A stretch of 64,000 nucleotides of DNA from Variimorphobacter saccharofermentans (GTDB taxonomy: Bacteria; Bacillota; Clostridia; Lachnospirales; Lachnospiraceae): contig NZ_JACEGA010000001.1 in NCBI RefSeq assembly GCF_014174405.1, positions 3,512,501 through 3,576,500 of the forward strand, in the 5' to 3' direction. The notes below the pieces were generated by a model. It had not been told where the DNA came from. It did not search any database and saw nothing but the letters and a program-made list of their open reading frames with translations. Position 1 is the stretch's first letter; each line of letters opens with the position of its first letter. A program made the position numbers and the translations under genes. Shown here piece after piece: positions 9,467 through 18,159 of this stretch.

Positions 9467-10315
9467 ATGGAATGGGTATATGCATTAAATGAAGCCATTG
9501 AATATATTGAAAAAAACCTTTTATCCGAGATTACCTGTGACTCTGTGGCTTCTCATATTCATATTTCTTCCTTTCATTTTCAGCGATCCTTTACATTACT
9601 AACAGGACTGACGGTAGGCGAGTACATTCGCAATCGACGACTTTCACTAGCTGGGCAGGAATTATTGGACAGTAATAATAAAATTGTTGATGTTGCCTTA
9701 AGATACGGTTACGATACTCCAGAAAGCTTTACCAAAGCCTTTAAGCGTTTCCATGGCATCTCTCCCATACAGGCCAAAAAATCAGGTGCTAAGCTCAAAT
9801 CATTCAATCGCCTTTATCTTAAACTCACAGTGCAAGGTGGCAGCACCATAGATTACAGTATAGTAAAAAAGCCTTCCTTTAAAGTGGTTGTAACCTCTCG
9901 TAAATTTATTGGCGAGAATTATGGCATAGAAATTCCTCTCTATTGGAAGGAGTATCAGGAAGCAGGACTATTGGAAAAGGTATGTGGTGAATTCGGCATC
10001 CGTATTTTTTCGGCGGAATGTAATCAAGAATTCGAATACTGTATCGGATGTCGTACAGAATTAGCAAATGAGATGCCGCCGGGTTTCCGTCGGGTGATAA
10101 TACCTGCCTATACATGGGCAGTGTTTCGGTGCATCGGTCCCATGCCCCATGCAATACAAGATATGTGGAATCGCATCTATACCGAATGGCTCCCACAGGC
10201 CAAATATGAGTTTCTTAATACTCACGATATAGAATGTTATACGGACGGTGATACATCTTCCGATACATATGAAAGTGAAATCTGGATCCCTGTTCAAATA
10301 AAAAGAAAGCGGTAA
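9467..10315 (+). CDS. AraC family regulator with GyrI-like effector domain
   Basis: A 282-residue two-domain protein. Residues 8-105 form an AraC double helix-turn-helix with the typical SFHFQRSFTLLTG and VALRYGYDTPESFTKAFKR-type helices. Residues about 120-280 resemble the GyrI-like small-molecule binding domain, with the closing element SSDTYESEIWIPV. Such proteins usually sense amphipathic compounds and activate nearby genes. The start has AAAGGAG nine bases upstream. It is convergent with the acyltransferase-like gene at 10330, so its target is not evident. Confidence 0.88.
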   Translation: MEWVYALNEAIEYIEKNLLSEITCDSVASHIHISSFHFQRSFTLLTGLTVGEYIRNRRLSLAGQELLDSNNKIVDVALRYGYDTPESFTKAFKRFHGISPIQAKKSGAKLKSFNRLYLKLTVQGGSTIDYSIVKKPSFKVVVTSRKFIGENYGIEIPLYWKEYQEAGLLEKVCGEFGIRIFSAECNQEFEYCIGCRTELANEMPPGFRRVIIPAYTWAVFRCIGPMPHAIQDMWNRIYTEWLPQAKYEFLNTHDIECYTDGDTSSDTYESEIWIPVQIKRKR

Positions 10316-10329
10316 GTACTTTCTTCCCA

Positions 10330-11616
10330 TTATTGGGAACCGGTATCCCGAAGACAGCTGATTGCCCTTTTGAACATCGCAAGTTCCATATCACAATCAT
10401 TTTCCTTCAGGATATGATAAGTAATATTCATTTCATCACCCAAGGTAGCAACTCCAACCACTCTTTTTACATAGGACATAATCGGTGGTATAAAAAGAAA
10501 ATTCTCCAACCTATATCTTCCGTATTGATTGGGAATATCAAGTCTTGTTAAATTGGTTATCCCAAAGTCCTTAGAATTGCCGGAGTATTGCATCAGCTCG
10601 GCAAATCTCCCCGAAATCTTATTGTGATAGTCACCATACAGTTTCATATAAGCAGAATCAATTAATGTCCCATCCATAGCGGCTATAAATTGCAGTATAA
10701 AATGCTTATGATAATCATTCGAGATCTTCTTACGTATTCGACTCTGTACTTCTCGGGCATTTTCTTCAAATGATTTATTTTCAGCATAACCATAGTTAAT
10801 GCTGATTCCCGTGGTCTGATTCCCCATATTCCTATTCTGATCTTCCCTGATATCAACTGCAACTCCAATATCCGCATTCTTTTGATAGGCATATAAAAAT
10901 GCGGTGGCAATAAAGCTGTTAATAGTTACACCAGCCTGTTTTGCATGCTGATGCAGCTTATTCAGCTCATCCTTATCAAAGTGCTCCAGATATATAATGG
11001 AGCTCCTTTGATTCCAATATTGTGTGAACATCCTCTGATAATCAGTAAATTGAAATACTCTTGCATTCTGTAACCATTTCCTGTGATAGCTCATCGTCAG
11101 CAGTCTTACATACCACGGAAGCTTACTTTTTGCTGGAAGCTCTTGGGGATAAATCAATCTTAACGGCTTATATTCCAACACTTCTCCGTTCAGCCCGCGC
11201 ATGATATCTTCTATAAAGTAAACAATCGATTTTCCATCACCCGCAAGATGATGTGCAATAACCAGAAGTCTTATAATTCTTCCCACATGAAGCAAAAAGA
11301 CACGAATCAGCTCGCCCTCCCAGATTCGAAATGGTATTTTCTCCTGCTCTTTTTGAATCTCCTGCCAGGGTTTATCTGATACATAGACGGTATTTTCCCG
11401 AGTAAAGCTTTTCTCATACCAGGCTTTACCCGAGGTATCAAGTATAATCCTGGAGTGTAATGCCTCGTTTACCTCAAATGCTTTTTTCACAGATTCGATC
11501 AGAATCTCATCAGATGTCAGGCCGATAATATCAGCAACCATAACAATATTAATATTAGGTTCAAATAAATCCGCTCGTTCCGTTATGATATCGTTAGACA
11601 ATAGAAACCCCTCCAT
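10330..11616 (-). CDS. Condensation/acyltransferase-like protein (HHxxxDG)
   Basis: A 428-residue protein with the HHLAGDG motif at 122-128. This is the catalytic signature of the condensation-domain, wax-ester synthase and alcohol acetyltransferase superfamily. It is a stand-alone single domain, close in size to family members that move an acyl group to an alcohol or amine. The gene overlaps the end of the upstream SDR gene by 23 bases. The ATG at 11616 has no Shine-Dalgarno, whereas a TTG at 11601 lies eight bases after GGAGGGG and overlaps the SDR stop, so translation may start there. A joint role with the SDR in making a small lipid or ester is an inference. Confidence 0.7.
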   Translation of the reverse strand: MEGFLLSNDIITERADLFEPNINIVMVADIIGLTSDEILIESVKKAFEVNEALHSRIILDTSGKAWYEKSFTRENTVYVSDKPWQEIQKEQEKIPFRIWEGELIRVFLLHVGRIIRLLVIAHHLAGDGKSIVYFIEDIMRGLNGEVLEYKPLRLIYPQELPAKSKLPWYVRLLTMSYHRKWLQNARVFQFTDYQRMFTQYWNQRSSIIYLEHFDKDELNKLHQHAKQAGVTINSFIATAFLYAYQKNADIGVAVDIREDQNRNMGNQTTGISINYGYAENKSFEENAREVQSRIRKKISNDYHKHFILQFIAAMDGTLIDSAYMKLYGDYHNKISGRFAELMQYSGNSKDFGITNLTRLDIPNQYGRYRLENFLFIPPIMSYVKRVVGVATLGDEMNITYHILKENDCDMELAMFKRAISCLRDTGSQ

Positions 11617-12364
11617 CTACACAGATAAACTGGCCCTGTACATATTTCGATGCATCACTGGAAAGATAAAGGATGGTTCCATTCACCTCCCCCTGCTCAC
11701 CTGCTCTTCCTGCAGGTACAATCGCATTGTACATCTTCTTGAATACAAAGGATTTTGCCATCTCAGTGGTCATCTCAGTAATAAAAAAACCTGGCCCTAC
11801 CGCATTCACAGTAATATTATATTTTGCATAAGCAGCAGCCATACCTGTTGTTAGCCCTACAACTGCTGCCTTCGAGGAATTATAGGGTATTCGTATCAGC
11901 TTGTCATATTTATCAGCGATTATCGCGTTTACTGACGAGATGTTCACTATCTTTCCATAATTATTTTTAACCATTACCGGTAATATGTATTTGCTCATGA
12001 GAAAGTACCCACGAACATTGATATCAAAGCTCTTATCCCAGTCTTCAATCGTAACGTCCTCGACCCCTCCCCGTACAGCAATTCCTGCACAATTCAATAG
12101 TATATCAATCTTCGGGTATTCGGAGAGTACTACTTCTACCGCATGTTTTATACTTTCTTCACTGGACACATCACAGGGAACTGCCAGTGCTTTTCTTCCT
12201 AATTCCTCGACTTTTCTTTTTACTACCTCTAGTTTTTCCATTCTCCTTGCCAGAATAGCCACATCCGCTCCCGCTTCTGCATAAGCGATTGCCGCGTCAG
12301 CTCCTATTCCCGAGGACGCACCCGTTACTACAGCAACTTTTCCTGATAAATCAAATAAATTCAT
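11594..12364 (-). CDS. SDR family oxidoreductase
   Basis: A classical SDR of 256 residues with TGASSGIG, NCAGIA, the ISS serine and YNSSK active-site residues, and a C-terminal VDGG. It belongs to a three-gene minus-strand unit: a TetR regulator 32 bases upstream, this reductase, and the overlapping HHxxxDG protein. The ATG at 12364 follows GGAGGCTTTT and is preferred over the in-frame ATG at 12376, which lies inside the ribosome binding site. The substrate is unknown; a 3-oxoacyl or ketone group is the usual kind. Confidence 0.85.
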   Translation of the reverse strand: MNLFDLSGKVAVVTGASSGIGADAAIAYAEAGADVAILARRMEKLEVVKRKVEELGRKALAVPCDVSSEESIKHAVEVVLSEYPKIDILLNCAGIAVRGGVEDVTIEDWDKSFDINVRGYFLMSKYILPVMVKNNYGKIVNISSVNAIIADKYDKLIRIPYNSSKAAVVGLTTGMAAAYAKYNITVNAVGPGFFITEMTTEMAKSFVFKKMYNAIVPAGRAGEQGEVNGTILYLSSDASKYVQGQFICVDGGVSIV

Positions 12365-12396
12365 AAAAGCCTCCATCCCTAAAAATTCTATACCAT

Positions 12397-12987
12397 TTAT
12401 TTTAGTAAAACTCTATCCAAATCTTCTGCATTAATCATCTCATACTCCTTGGTAAATAGCTTTTTCAAAGCGTATAAATATACCACACCCCAATAATAAT
12501 CCACCAGTTTCATAACACTTCCTTGCACGATACTTCCTTCCTTCTGACCCTGTTCTACTATTTTCGCAAGAAGCTTAAATACCTCACTTTGGTAGGATGC
12601 TTCTGCTGACACATTCTCACCAGATCCATAGGTTTGCTGAGTGCCAAGTGTAATCATCTCTGCAAATCCCGGCTCCTCCTGTAGGCTTCTTAAGACTTCC
12701 TCGGATAACTTCCGTATCTTCATTTTTGCCGGGATAGGGAGCTTAGCGAGACGCTTCAACTGATTGAGATCCTGATGGTTAATCACCTTATTAATCTCAA
12801 TAAATAAATCTTCCTTCGATTCGAAATAGTTATATATGGTGCCCTGGGCGATTCCGATCGCTTTGGATAATTCACTGATTTTTGTCCCTGCAAAACCATT
12901 TCTTGAAAAGTAAAGGATGGATTCTCGAATAATTTTCTGCTTTGTTGCCTCTCTAATTTCTTCGCACTGTTCTTTTGATTTTGGCAT
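12397..12987 (-). CDS. TetR family transcriptional regulator
   Basis: A 196-residue regulator. The HTH lies at about residues 10-55, with GFAGTKISELSKAIGIAQGTIYNYFESKEDLF-type TetR signature pieces (TIYNYF). The rest is a variable ligand-binding helical domain. The ATG at 12987 has GGGAGAG upstream; the open frame extends to 13065, but that region holds the promoter and operator. The palindrome at 13007-13032 directly after the -10 indicates autorepression, and the SDR and acyltransferase-like genes are probably in the same transcript. Confidence 0.87.
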   Translation of the reverse strand: MPKSKEQCEEIREATKQKIIRESILYFSRNGFAGTKISELSKAIGIAQGTIYNYFESKEDLFIEINKVINHQDLNQLKRLAKLPIPAKMKIRKLSEEVLRSLQEEPGFAEMITLGTQQTYGSGENVSAEASYQSEVFKLLAKIVEQGQKEGSIVQGSVMKLVDYYWGVVYLYALKKLFTKEYEMINAEDLDRVLLK

Positions 12988-13006
12988 GTTGATAACTCTC
13001 CCTTTT

Positions 13007-13032
13007 TCAATGAATAATTTTTCATTCATTGA
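13007..13032 (-). promoter_or_regulatory. Candidate TetR operator
   Basis: TCAATGAAT and ATTCATTGA are perfect inverted arms separated by eight bases. The TGAAT/ATTCA core is like many TetR-family operators. The site lies between the -10 hexamer (13037-13042) and the regulator's start codon, the expected place for a repressor to block its own operon. Confidence 0.7.
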
Positions 13033-13036
13033 TGAC

Positions 13037-13065
13037 ACTATAACACGGTTACCATATATATGCAA
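13037..13065 (-). promoter_or_regulatory. Promoter of the tetR-SDR-acyltransferase unit
   Basis: On the minus strand TTGCAT (13060-13065) and TATAGT (13037-13042) are separated by exactly 17 bases. This is a good match to a vegetative promoter and lies immediately upstream of the palindromic operator. Confidence 0.65.
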
Positions 13066-13194
13066 TAAGTATTTATATAAACTTCATCATCATAGAAAAA
13101 AGAAACATCATTTTATCTTGTATGATGTATTTAGTAACAAATACATCAATACTCTCCTTTCTTTTCAACTTTGTTATAATCAATAGTAACACTG

Positions 13195-13379
13195 TGGACT
13201 TTTTATTTTATCCTATAGCTTTGACTATTTTTAGGAGTGTATTGCCACAGTTTTATCTGAATCATTTATAGTTGGATAAGTCAATACGATTTAATCGTTA
13301 GAACTTTTATGTCACGCAAGTCTATGATGATAAAACTCGGTGGACAAACACAGTGATTATTTACTAAGGAGTTGATCTT
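13195..13379 (+). ncRNA. Candidate IS110 bridge RNA
   Basis: IS110 elements of the IS621 type encode a guide (bridge) RNA of roughly 180 nt in the non-coding left end before the transposase. Here that region has the right length. Its stem joins 13245-13257 (CCAC, then GTTTTATC) with 13329-13343 (GATAAAAC, then GTGG), enclosing smaller loops such as CGATTTAATCG. The placement is established family knowledge, the pairing is seen in the sequence, and expression is inference. Confidence 0.5.
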
Positions 13380-14543
13380 ATGATTTACGTTGGCATTGAT
13401 ATTGCCAAGCAAACACACTATGCAGCCATTATTAATTCAGATGGTGAAGTCCTTGTTAAACCATTTGCCTTTTCAAATGACCATAGTGGATTTCAAAAAC
13501 TACTGAAACATTTAGATTCCTATTCTAAAGAAGAGCTTTATATTGGTATGGAATCTACTGCCCATTATGCAGAAAATCTTACCAGCTTCCTTTTCACAAG
13601 GGGATTTCAGGTTTGTATAATCAATCCTATTCAAACTTCCTCTCTTAGGAAATCAAATATCCGTAAAACCAAGACGGACTCGGTGGATACTTATCTCATT
13701 ATCAAAGCTTTAACTTTAAACCACTATCATTTATATTCGGAACGCGATTACAATTCCTTGCAATTAAAAAACCTATGTCGCTTCCGTCAAAAACTTATGA
13801 AGGCTAGGACAAAGGTTAAAATTCAACTTGTGACTTATGTGGATTTGTTATTCCCGGAACTCCAGTATTTCTTTAAATCTGGTATTCACGGAAAAGCTTG
13901 TTATACTCTATTAAAAGAGCAACCAAATCCCGACAGAATTGCGAAAATGCATCTCACAAGGTTAACTAACCTTTTATCAAAGTCCTCTCGCGGACACTTT
14001 AAACAGTCTAAAGCTGTACATTTAAAAGAGCTTGCATCGCAATCTGTCGGTATTAAAAATGATACCCTATCTTTGCAGATTTTGCAATCGATAAAACAGA
14101 TTGAAATGTACACAGAACAGCTTGCCGAAGTAGATCAATCCATTCATGAAATCATGGATAAGATGGATTCTGTTATTAAGACTATCCCTGGTGTTGGAGC
14201 AATAAACGGTGCCATGATTATTGGAGAAATCGGTGATATATCACGTTTTGATAAACCATGCCAACTGCTCGCCTATGCAGGGCTAGATCCATCGGTATAT
14301 CAATCAGGAAATTTCACTGCCGCTAGAACACGAATGTCCAAACGAGGTTCCAAACTACTTCGATATGCACTAATAAATGCAGCATGGCAAACCACCTTGG
14401 TAAATAAAACTTTCAAGGAATATTATGATTTAAAAGTCTCTCAAGGTCGTCGTCACTACAATGCTCTTGGCCATGTAGCTCATAAATTAGTCCGTGTTAT
14501 ACATAAGATGATGAACTCTAACGTTGAATTCAATTTAGCTTAG
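13380..14543 (+). CDS. IS110 family transposase
   Basis: A 387-residue recombinase of the DEDD type. The RuvC-like N-terminal domain shows YVGIDIAKQTH with the first Asp, an ESTAHYAE segment with the Glu, and KTDSVDT with the paired Asp residues. The C-terminal Tnp_20 domain shows IPGVGAINGAMIIGEIGD, LLAYAGLDP and YQSGNF with the candidate catalytic serine. It is full length and intact, so the element may be active. The start follows AAGGAGTTGATCTT. Confidence 0.93.
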   Translation: MIYVGIDIAKQTHYAAIINSDGEVLVKPFAFSNDHSGFQKLLKHLDSYSKEELYIGMESTAHYAENLTSFLFTRGFQVCIINPIQTSSLRKSNIRKTKTDSVDTYLIIKALTLNHYHLYSERDYNSLQLKNLCRFRQKLMKARTKVKIQLVTYVDLLFPELQYFFKSGIHGKACYTLLKEQPNPDRIAKMHLTRLTNLLSKSSRGHFKQSKAVHLKELASQSVGIKNDTLSLQILQSIKQIEMYTEQLAEVDQSIHEIMDKMDSVIKTIPGVGAINGAMIIGEIGDISRFDKPCQLLAYAGLDPSVYQSGNFTAARTRMSKRGSKLLRYALINAAWQTTLVNKTFKEYYDLKVSQGRRHYNALGHVAHKLVRVIHKMMNSNVEFNLA

Positions 14544-14572
14544 CCTTACCTATCAACTATATTTAATTTTCA

Positions 14573-14600
14573 GAAAGCACCTTTATGATGCTTTATTTGT
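14573..14600 (+). terminator. Hairpin after the IS110 transposase
   Basis: AAAGCA and TGCTTT form a short stem around CCTTTATGA, followed by an AT-rich tract. It could end the transposase transcript or be part of the right end of the element. Confidence 0.35.
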
Positions 14601-14789
14601 TATGCACTTTATTATAATAAATAAGCTTAAGAAAATTTCTCTTTTACTATTGACTTTTCATAGTTGGTCTCCAAAGAATAAAATCATGTTTCTTTCCTTA
14701 TGCTGGCTGTATCAGTGATCGATTATCTGACTTTCAAGTTTCCAGCCGGTATCTCTTATTTCTATGGGGAAACCTTGATTACTACTTCA

Positions 14790-15980
14790 TTAATCTAAGA
14801 ATACTCTTACTGTTTCTTTGATAAAGGAATCTGTTTCATTGAGCCATGGACTATGTCCGGAATGTTCAAACCAAATCAATTCTTTCTTAGAAGCCTCTAA
14901 TCTGTCGTAATAATCTTCCGCAATAGAAATCGGCGCATTGATATCATGTCTTCCAAGGAAAAAGTAGACAGGAACATCCACCCTCACATATTGATCTCGC
15001 AAATCCATCTCATACAATTGAGGATAGACCGCATTGAATGTGTTCATGATACCAAGTAAATAATTAACGGAGTCCATCATACCATATTCAGAAGAAAACA
15101 TGTCTCTAAAGGTATTATAACCGCCATTGGTGATATTAGGATCGGTTCCCATATAAGCTGACAGATAATTGAGATAGGTGGCAGATTGCATCGCTATATT
15201 GCCACTATAGTAAAGGGGTTCTCCTTGCTTTTTAAGCTTATCTATGGTCTTTTGATCCTTACGTTCTGATGCAATTTCCAAGGCCTTATTGTAATCCATT
15301 CGTTCCGTTTCTTCAAAGTCTACCATCTGCCCCGTACCAATGAATCCAGCATAATACTCCGGTTTTTTACTAATGAGGAATATTCCAAGCGCACTTCCCC
15401 AGGACTCACCCATTAAATAAATTTTACTCTGCCCAAACTGTTCCAGTAAATATTCTGTTAGTGCTACACCATCATTTATATAGGTTTGTACAGTGATGTC
15501 GCTGCGTTTCATACAACGATAGGATTTACCACTTCCGGGCTGATCCCAGTTAACTACAACAAAATGCTCCTCCAAAGCCGCTAGCTCATGTCTGGTAGCA
15601 GCCATTTGGGTGCCTCCTGGACCACCTGCTAAAAACAAAAGAACGGGTGCCGTTTTATCCTTGCCACGTATACTAATCCACTCTTTATGTCCATTCACAG
15701 TTAACTTTCTTAGTTCTGCGATACTTCCTTCTAACACTTTCCCATCGTTTCCTTTGATTTTCGGTGTATATACCGCGAGTTGTGAGATCCAGGTTACAAT
15801 GAAAATTAAAATAAGTACAACTAGAAACGCAATTCCACTTTTCTTTAATGCCTGTATTCTTAAGAAGCTATCCCGATGCTGTAAGCAGCTTACCCCACAT
15901 CTAATACCATTCACAAACACTACAACAAGTGATAGTACAAAACATACAATCATAATAAGCATAATAATTATTTTACTCAT
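14790..15980 (-). CDS. Membrane-anchored alpha/beta hydrolase
   Basis: A 396-residue protein with two N-terminal hydrophobic segments (about 1-23 and 48-68) and an alpha/beta hydrolase domain from about residue 90. The oxyanion-hole segment is LAGGPGG, the nucleophile elbow is GESWGS, and a late GHSPW gives the histidine. The domain resembles proline iminopeptidase-like hydrolases. The substrate is unknown. It is transcribed divergently from a TetR gene; a TTGACC/TACCAT promoter overlaps repeated TGGTCAA sites, so that regulator probably represses it. RBS GGAGG. Confidence 0.85.
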   Translation of the reverse strand: MSKIIIMLIMIVCFVLSLVVVFVNGIRCGVSCLQHRDSFLRIQALKKSGIAFLVVLILIFIVTWISQLAVYTPKIKGNDGKVLEGSIAELRKLTVNGHKEWISIRGKDKTAPVLLFLAGGPGGTQMAATRHELAALEEHFVVVNWDQPGSGKSYRCMKRSDITVQTYINDGVALTEYLLEQFGQSKIYLMGESWGSALGIFLISKKPEYYAGFIGTGQMVDFEETERMDYNKALEIASERKDQKTIDKLKKQGEPLYYSGNIAMQSATYLNYLSAYMGTDPNITNGGYNTFRDMFSSEYGMMDSVNYLLGIMNTFNAVYPQLYEMDLRDQYVRVDVPVYFFLGRHDINAPISIAEDYYDRLEASKKELIWFEHSGHSPWLNETDSFIKETVRVFLD

Positions 15981-15996
15981 CTTTATCCTCCAGTTT

Positions 15997-16057
15997 TTGA
16001 CCAGTGGTCAACTTTTCACAATTATGGTAACATATATTTAAACGCTGGTCAACTTTT
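15997..16057. promoter_or_regulatory. TetR-type operators over the hydrolase promoter
   Basis: TTGACCAGTGGTCAA at 15997-16011 is a perfect palindrome. The 12-mer TGGTCAACTTTT occurs at 16005-16016 and again at 16046-16057. The second copy contains the minus-strand -35 (TTGACC), which is 17 bases from a -10 TACCAT at 16024-16029. Repressor binding here would block the hydrolase gene. The divergent TetR gene at 16168 is the obvious candidate regulator. Confidence 0.7.
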
Positions 16058-16167
16058 ATTTTATATGCTATTTTATATATATTAAGATGATGCCTATAGC
16101 CAATTCATACAGCGGATACTGTGTTTCCACACTAATATATGATATTATGGCAGAATAGAGGATTACT

Positions 16168-16764
16168 ATGAACAAAAAGGAATTAATACTGAATACAATG
16201 CAAGAATTGTTTAAGGAAGGTACCGCCGGTACCGCTTCTGTTAGCGACATTGCCAAGAGAGCCGGAATAGCCAAGGGCGGACTATATTACTATTTTCGTT
16301 CCAAAGAGGAAGTATTGGATGCATTGGTAGAAAGAGAATACGAGAATATTATTCAGAACTGTAATCATATTATAGATCAAAGCAACGGGAATGCTCTGGA
16401 GAAGTTTGCTCTTCTAATGCAAACCTATAAAAGTTCCTATGTGGATCCATCACTGGATGCTTATCTTCACATGCCTCAAAACGCAGGAATTCATCAGAAA
16501 TCCCTGGCTAAAATATTACTGTCACTATCAAAAATTATCTCACATATTATTGAGCAGGGTATTAATGAAGGCATTTTTCGTTGTGAATATCCGCTAGAGT
16601 ATGCCGAGTTTATTCTGTCCGTATTTACTTTTTTATTGGATCCCGGCATATTCACTTGGACATCTGAGCAATCCTTTATGAAAATGAAAGCTCTGGCTGA
16701 TACACTTGAAAAGGGATTGTCTGCTCCTTCTGGCAGCTTTTCATTTCTATATATGCATATGTAG
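16168..16764 (+). CDS. TetR family transcriptional regulator
   Basis: A 198-residue regulator with a canonical HTH in residues 4-50 (GTASVSDIAKRAGIAKGG, then LYYYFRSKEEVL). The C-terminal domain is helical and variable. Its start follows AGAGGA. It lies head-to-head with the membrane alpha/beta hydrolase, with the TTGACCA palindrome in the shared control region, so it most likely regulates that gene. Confidence 0.9.
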   Translation: MNKKELILNTMQELFKEGTAGTASVSDIAKRAGIAKGGLYYYFRSKEEVLDALVEREYENIIQNCNHIIDQSNGNALEKFALLMQTYKSSYVDPSLDAYLHMPQNAGIHQKSLAKILLSLSKIISHIIEQGINEGIFRCEYPLEYAEFILSVFTFLLDPGIFTWTSEQSFMKMKALADTLEKGLSAPSGSFSFLYMHM

Positions 16765-16850
16765 TATCGATCGTATCCTACCTTATCACACCGGCCAAAT
16801 TGGTAGAAGTTGAATAGGAAACTGCATAAATTAGTTATCAAGATTCATTA

Positions 16851-17660
16851 TTATGCTTGAAGAATCATTTTCACTAGTTTTTGATATACGCGTAATGGTA
16901 GGATTTTTCTGATTATAACAAGCTCCTTCATTTTACCTGTAATATATCTCATCCGTTTCTTTCCGTCAGTAGCTGCCTTATATATGGTTTTTGCGACGAA
17001 CTTGGGATCTGATCCACTATTTCCATTCTTAATCAGATTACCGATTACCCGTTTAGAATAATCTTGATACTCCGTTATATCATCCTTTGTCGTAACAATC
17101 ATTGATCTTCCACAGAACTCTGTTTTTATCGTTCCCGGCTCAATCAGCTTTACTCTAATATGAAACGGCTCCAGCTCATATTGCAGAGATTCAGAAAATC
17201 CCTCTACTGCAAATTTCGTTGTATTATAAAGTGATTGTAATGGGATGGAGAGCTTTCCTGCTATGGAGGACAGGTTTATAATAATGCCTGATTTCTGCTT
17301 TCGAAAATAGGGAATGACTGCTTTCGTAACTTCAATTAATCCCAGTAAGTTAGTATCAATCTGCCGTCTTATTTGCTCGCTGGATGACTCCTCCAATGAT
17401 CCCACCGTATAGTATCCGGCGTTATTTATGAGCACATCAATCATTCCAAATTCTTTGATAGTAGCTTCTACTGCATTATGTATACTTTCCACTTCTGTTA
17501 CGTCACATCTTAATATCCTAACATTGGGGTACGTATTGAGTTCCTTTTCTAATTCCGGTTTACGCATGGTAGCAACTACATTCCATCCCTTTTTTTGAAA
17601 CAGCTTCGCAGTTTCTTTTCCAATGCCGGAGGATGCACCTGTTATAAATACTGTTTTCAT
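16851..17660 (-). CDS. SDR family oxidoreductase
   Basis: A 269-residue classical SDR with TGASSGIG at 6-13, NNAGYY, LSS serine and YNTTK active-site residues. The C-terminus lacks the usual DGG ending and has a basic tail, as in the retinol-dehydrogenase-like SDRs. A promoter (TTGTTG, 17 bases, TATAAT) lies upstream. The gene is divergent from an HxlR regulator, a common pairing in which HxlR controls an oxidoreductase. Confidence 0.85.
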   Translation of the reverse strand: MKTVFITGASSGIGKETAKLFQKKGWNVVATMRKPELEKELNTYPNVRILRCDVTEVESIHNAVEATIKEFGMIDVLINNAGYYTVGSLEESSSEQIRRQIDTNLLGLIEVTKAVIPYFRKQKSGIIINLSSIAGKLSIPLQSLYNTTKFAVEGFSESLQYELEPFHIRVKLIEPGTIKTEFCGRSMIVTTKDDITEYQDYSKRVIGNLIKNGNSGSDPKFVAKTIYKAATDGKKRMRYITGKMKELVIIRKILPLRVYQKLVKMILQA

Positions 17661-17700
17661 AATAATTCACTCCTTATCCTTGTGCTTTGAATTCCCTTCG

Positions 17701-17753
17701 ATTATAATTAATATGTATTAATCCAACAAGTACGCACAATAATGTAAGGTACT
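17701..17753. promoter_or_regulatory. SDR promoter and possible HxlR operator
   Basis: On the minus strand TTGTTG (17724-17729) and TATAAT (17701-17706) are 17 bases apart, a good promoter for the SDR gene. Next to it AGTAC (17729-17733) and GTACT (17749-17753) form a spaced palindrome between the divergent genes, a reasonable HxlR site. Confidence 0.5.
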
Positions 17754-17797
17754 ATCAAAAAGGAGAGTAATTTATCTGTAAGAAGGAGAGGCCTATT

Positions 17798-18154
17798 ATG
17801 GAGAAATCATATTTGACCCAGAACGATACGGAAGAATGTATTTATGAATTACTCGGTGCTGATAAAATCTACGAAAGCTTTGCCATGATATCGGGAAAGT
17901 GGAAACTTAAGCTCCTATATATCATTGGATATCATGAAGTAATTCGATACGGTGAGATCAAACGACAAGCAGCTCCCATTACCCATAAAATGCTTAGTAC
18001 ACAATTGAAGGAGCTAGAAAGAGATCAATTAATCATAAGAAAGGAGTATGCCCAAATACCTCCGAAGGTTGAATATTCCCTAAGCGAACGAGGTCTTGGC
18101 CTACTCCCTATGTTTAACGAGTTATTTCAGTGGATAGTAAAATATAACGTCTAG
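17798..18154 (+). CDS. HxlR family transcriptional regulator
   Basis: A 118-residue winged-helix protein of the HxlR/MarR-like group. The ISGKWKLKLLYIIGY entry helix, the ITHKMLSTQLKELERDQLI recognition region and the PPKVEYSLSERG wing are all present. An HxlR usually has a cysteine near the N-terminus as a redox or electrophile sensor, and a Cys is present in TEECIYE. It probably controls the divergent SDR. RBS AGAAGGAG. Confidence 0.9.
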   Translation: MEKSYLTQNDTEECIYELLGADKIYESFAMISGKWKLKLLYIIGYHEVIRYGEIKRQAAPITHKMLSTQLKELERDQLIIRKEYAQIPPKVEYSLSERGLGLLPMFNELFQWIVKYNV

Positions 18155-18159
18155 GCGCA

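Larger units (their letters stand above)
13190..14700 (+). mobile_element. IS110-family insertion sequence
   Basis: The element comprises one transposase gene (13380-14543), a left non-coding segment of about 190 bases and a right one of about 100-150 bases. No terminal inverted repeats are seen, as expected for IS110. The exact ends cannot be set from one copy, so the limits given are approximate. It sits between the tetR promoter region and the alpha/beta hydrolase gene and disrupts no recognisable frame. Confidence 0.7.

Noticed and set aside
11985..12284. Plus-strand frame opposite the SDR gene
   Set aside because: Antisense shadow of a conserved SDR; no start signal.
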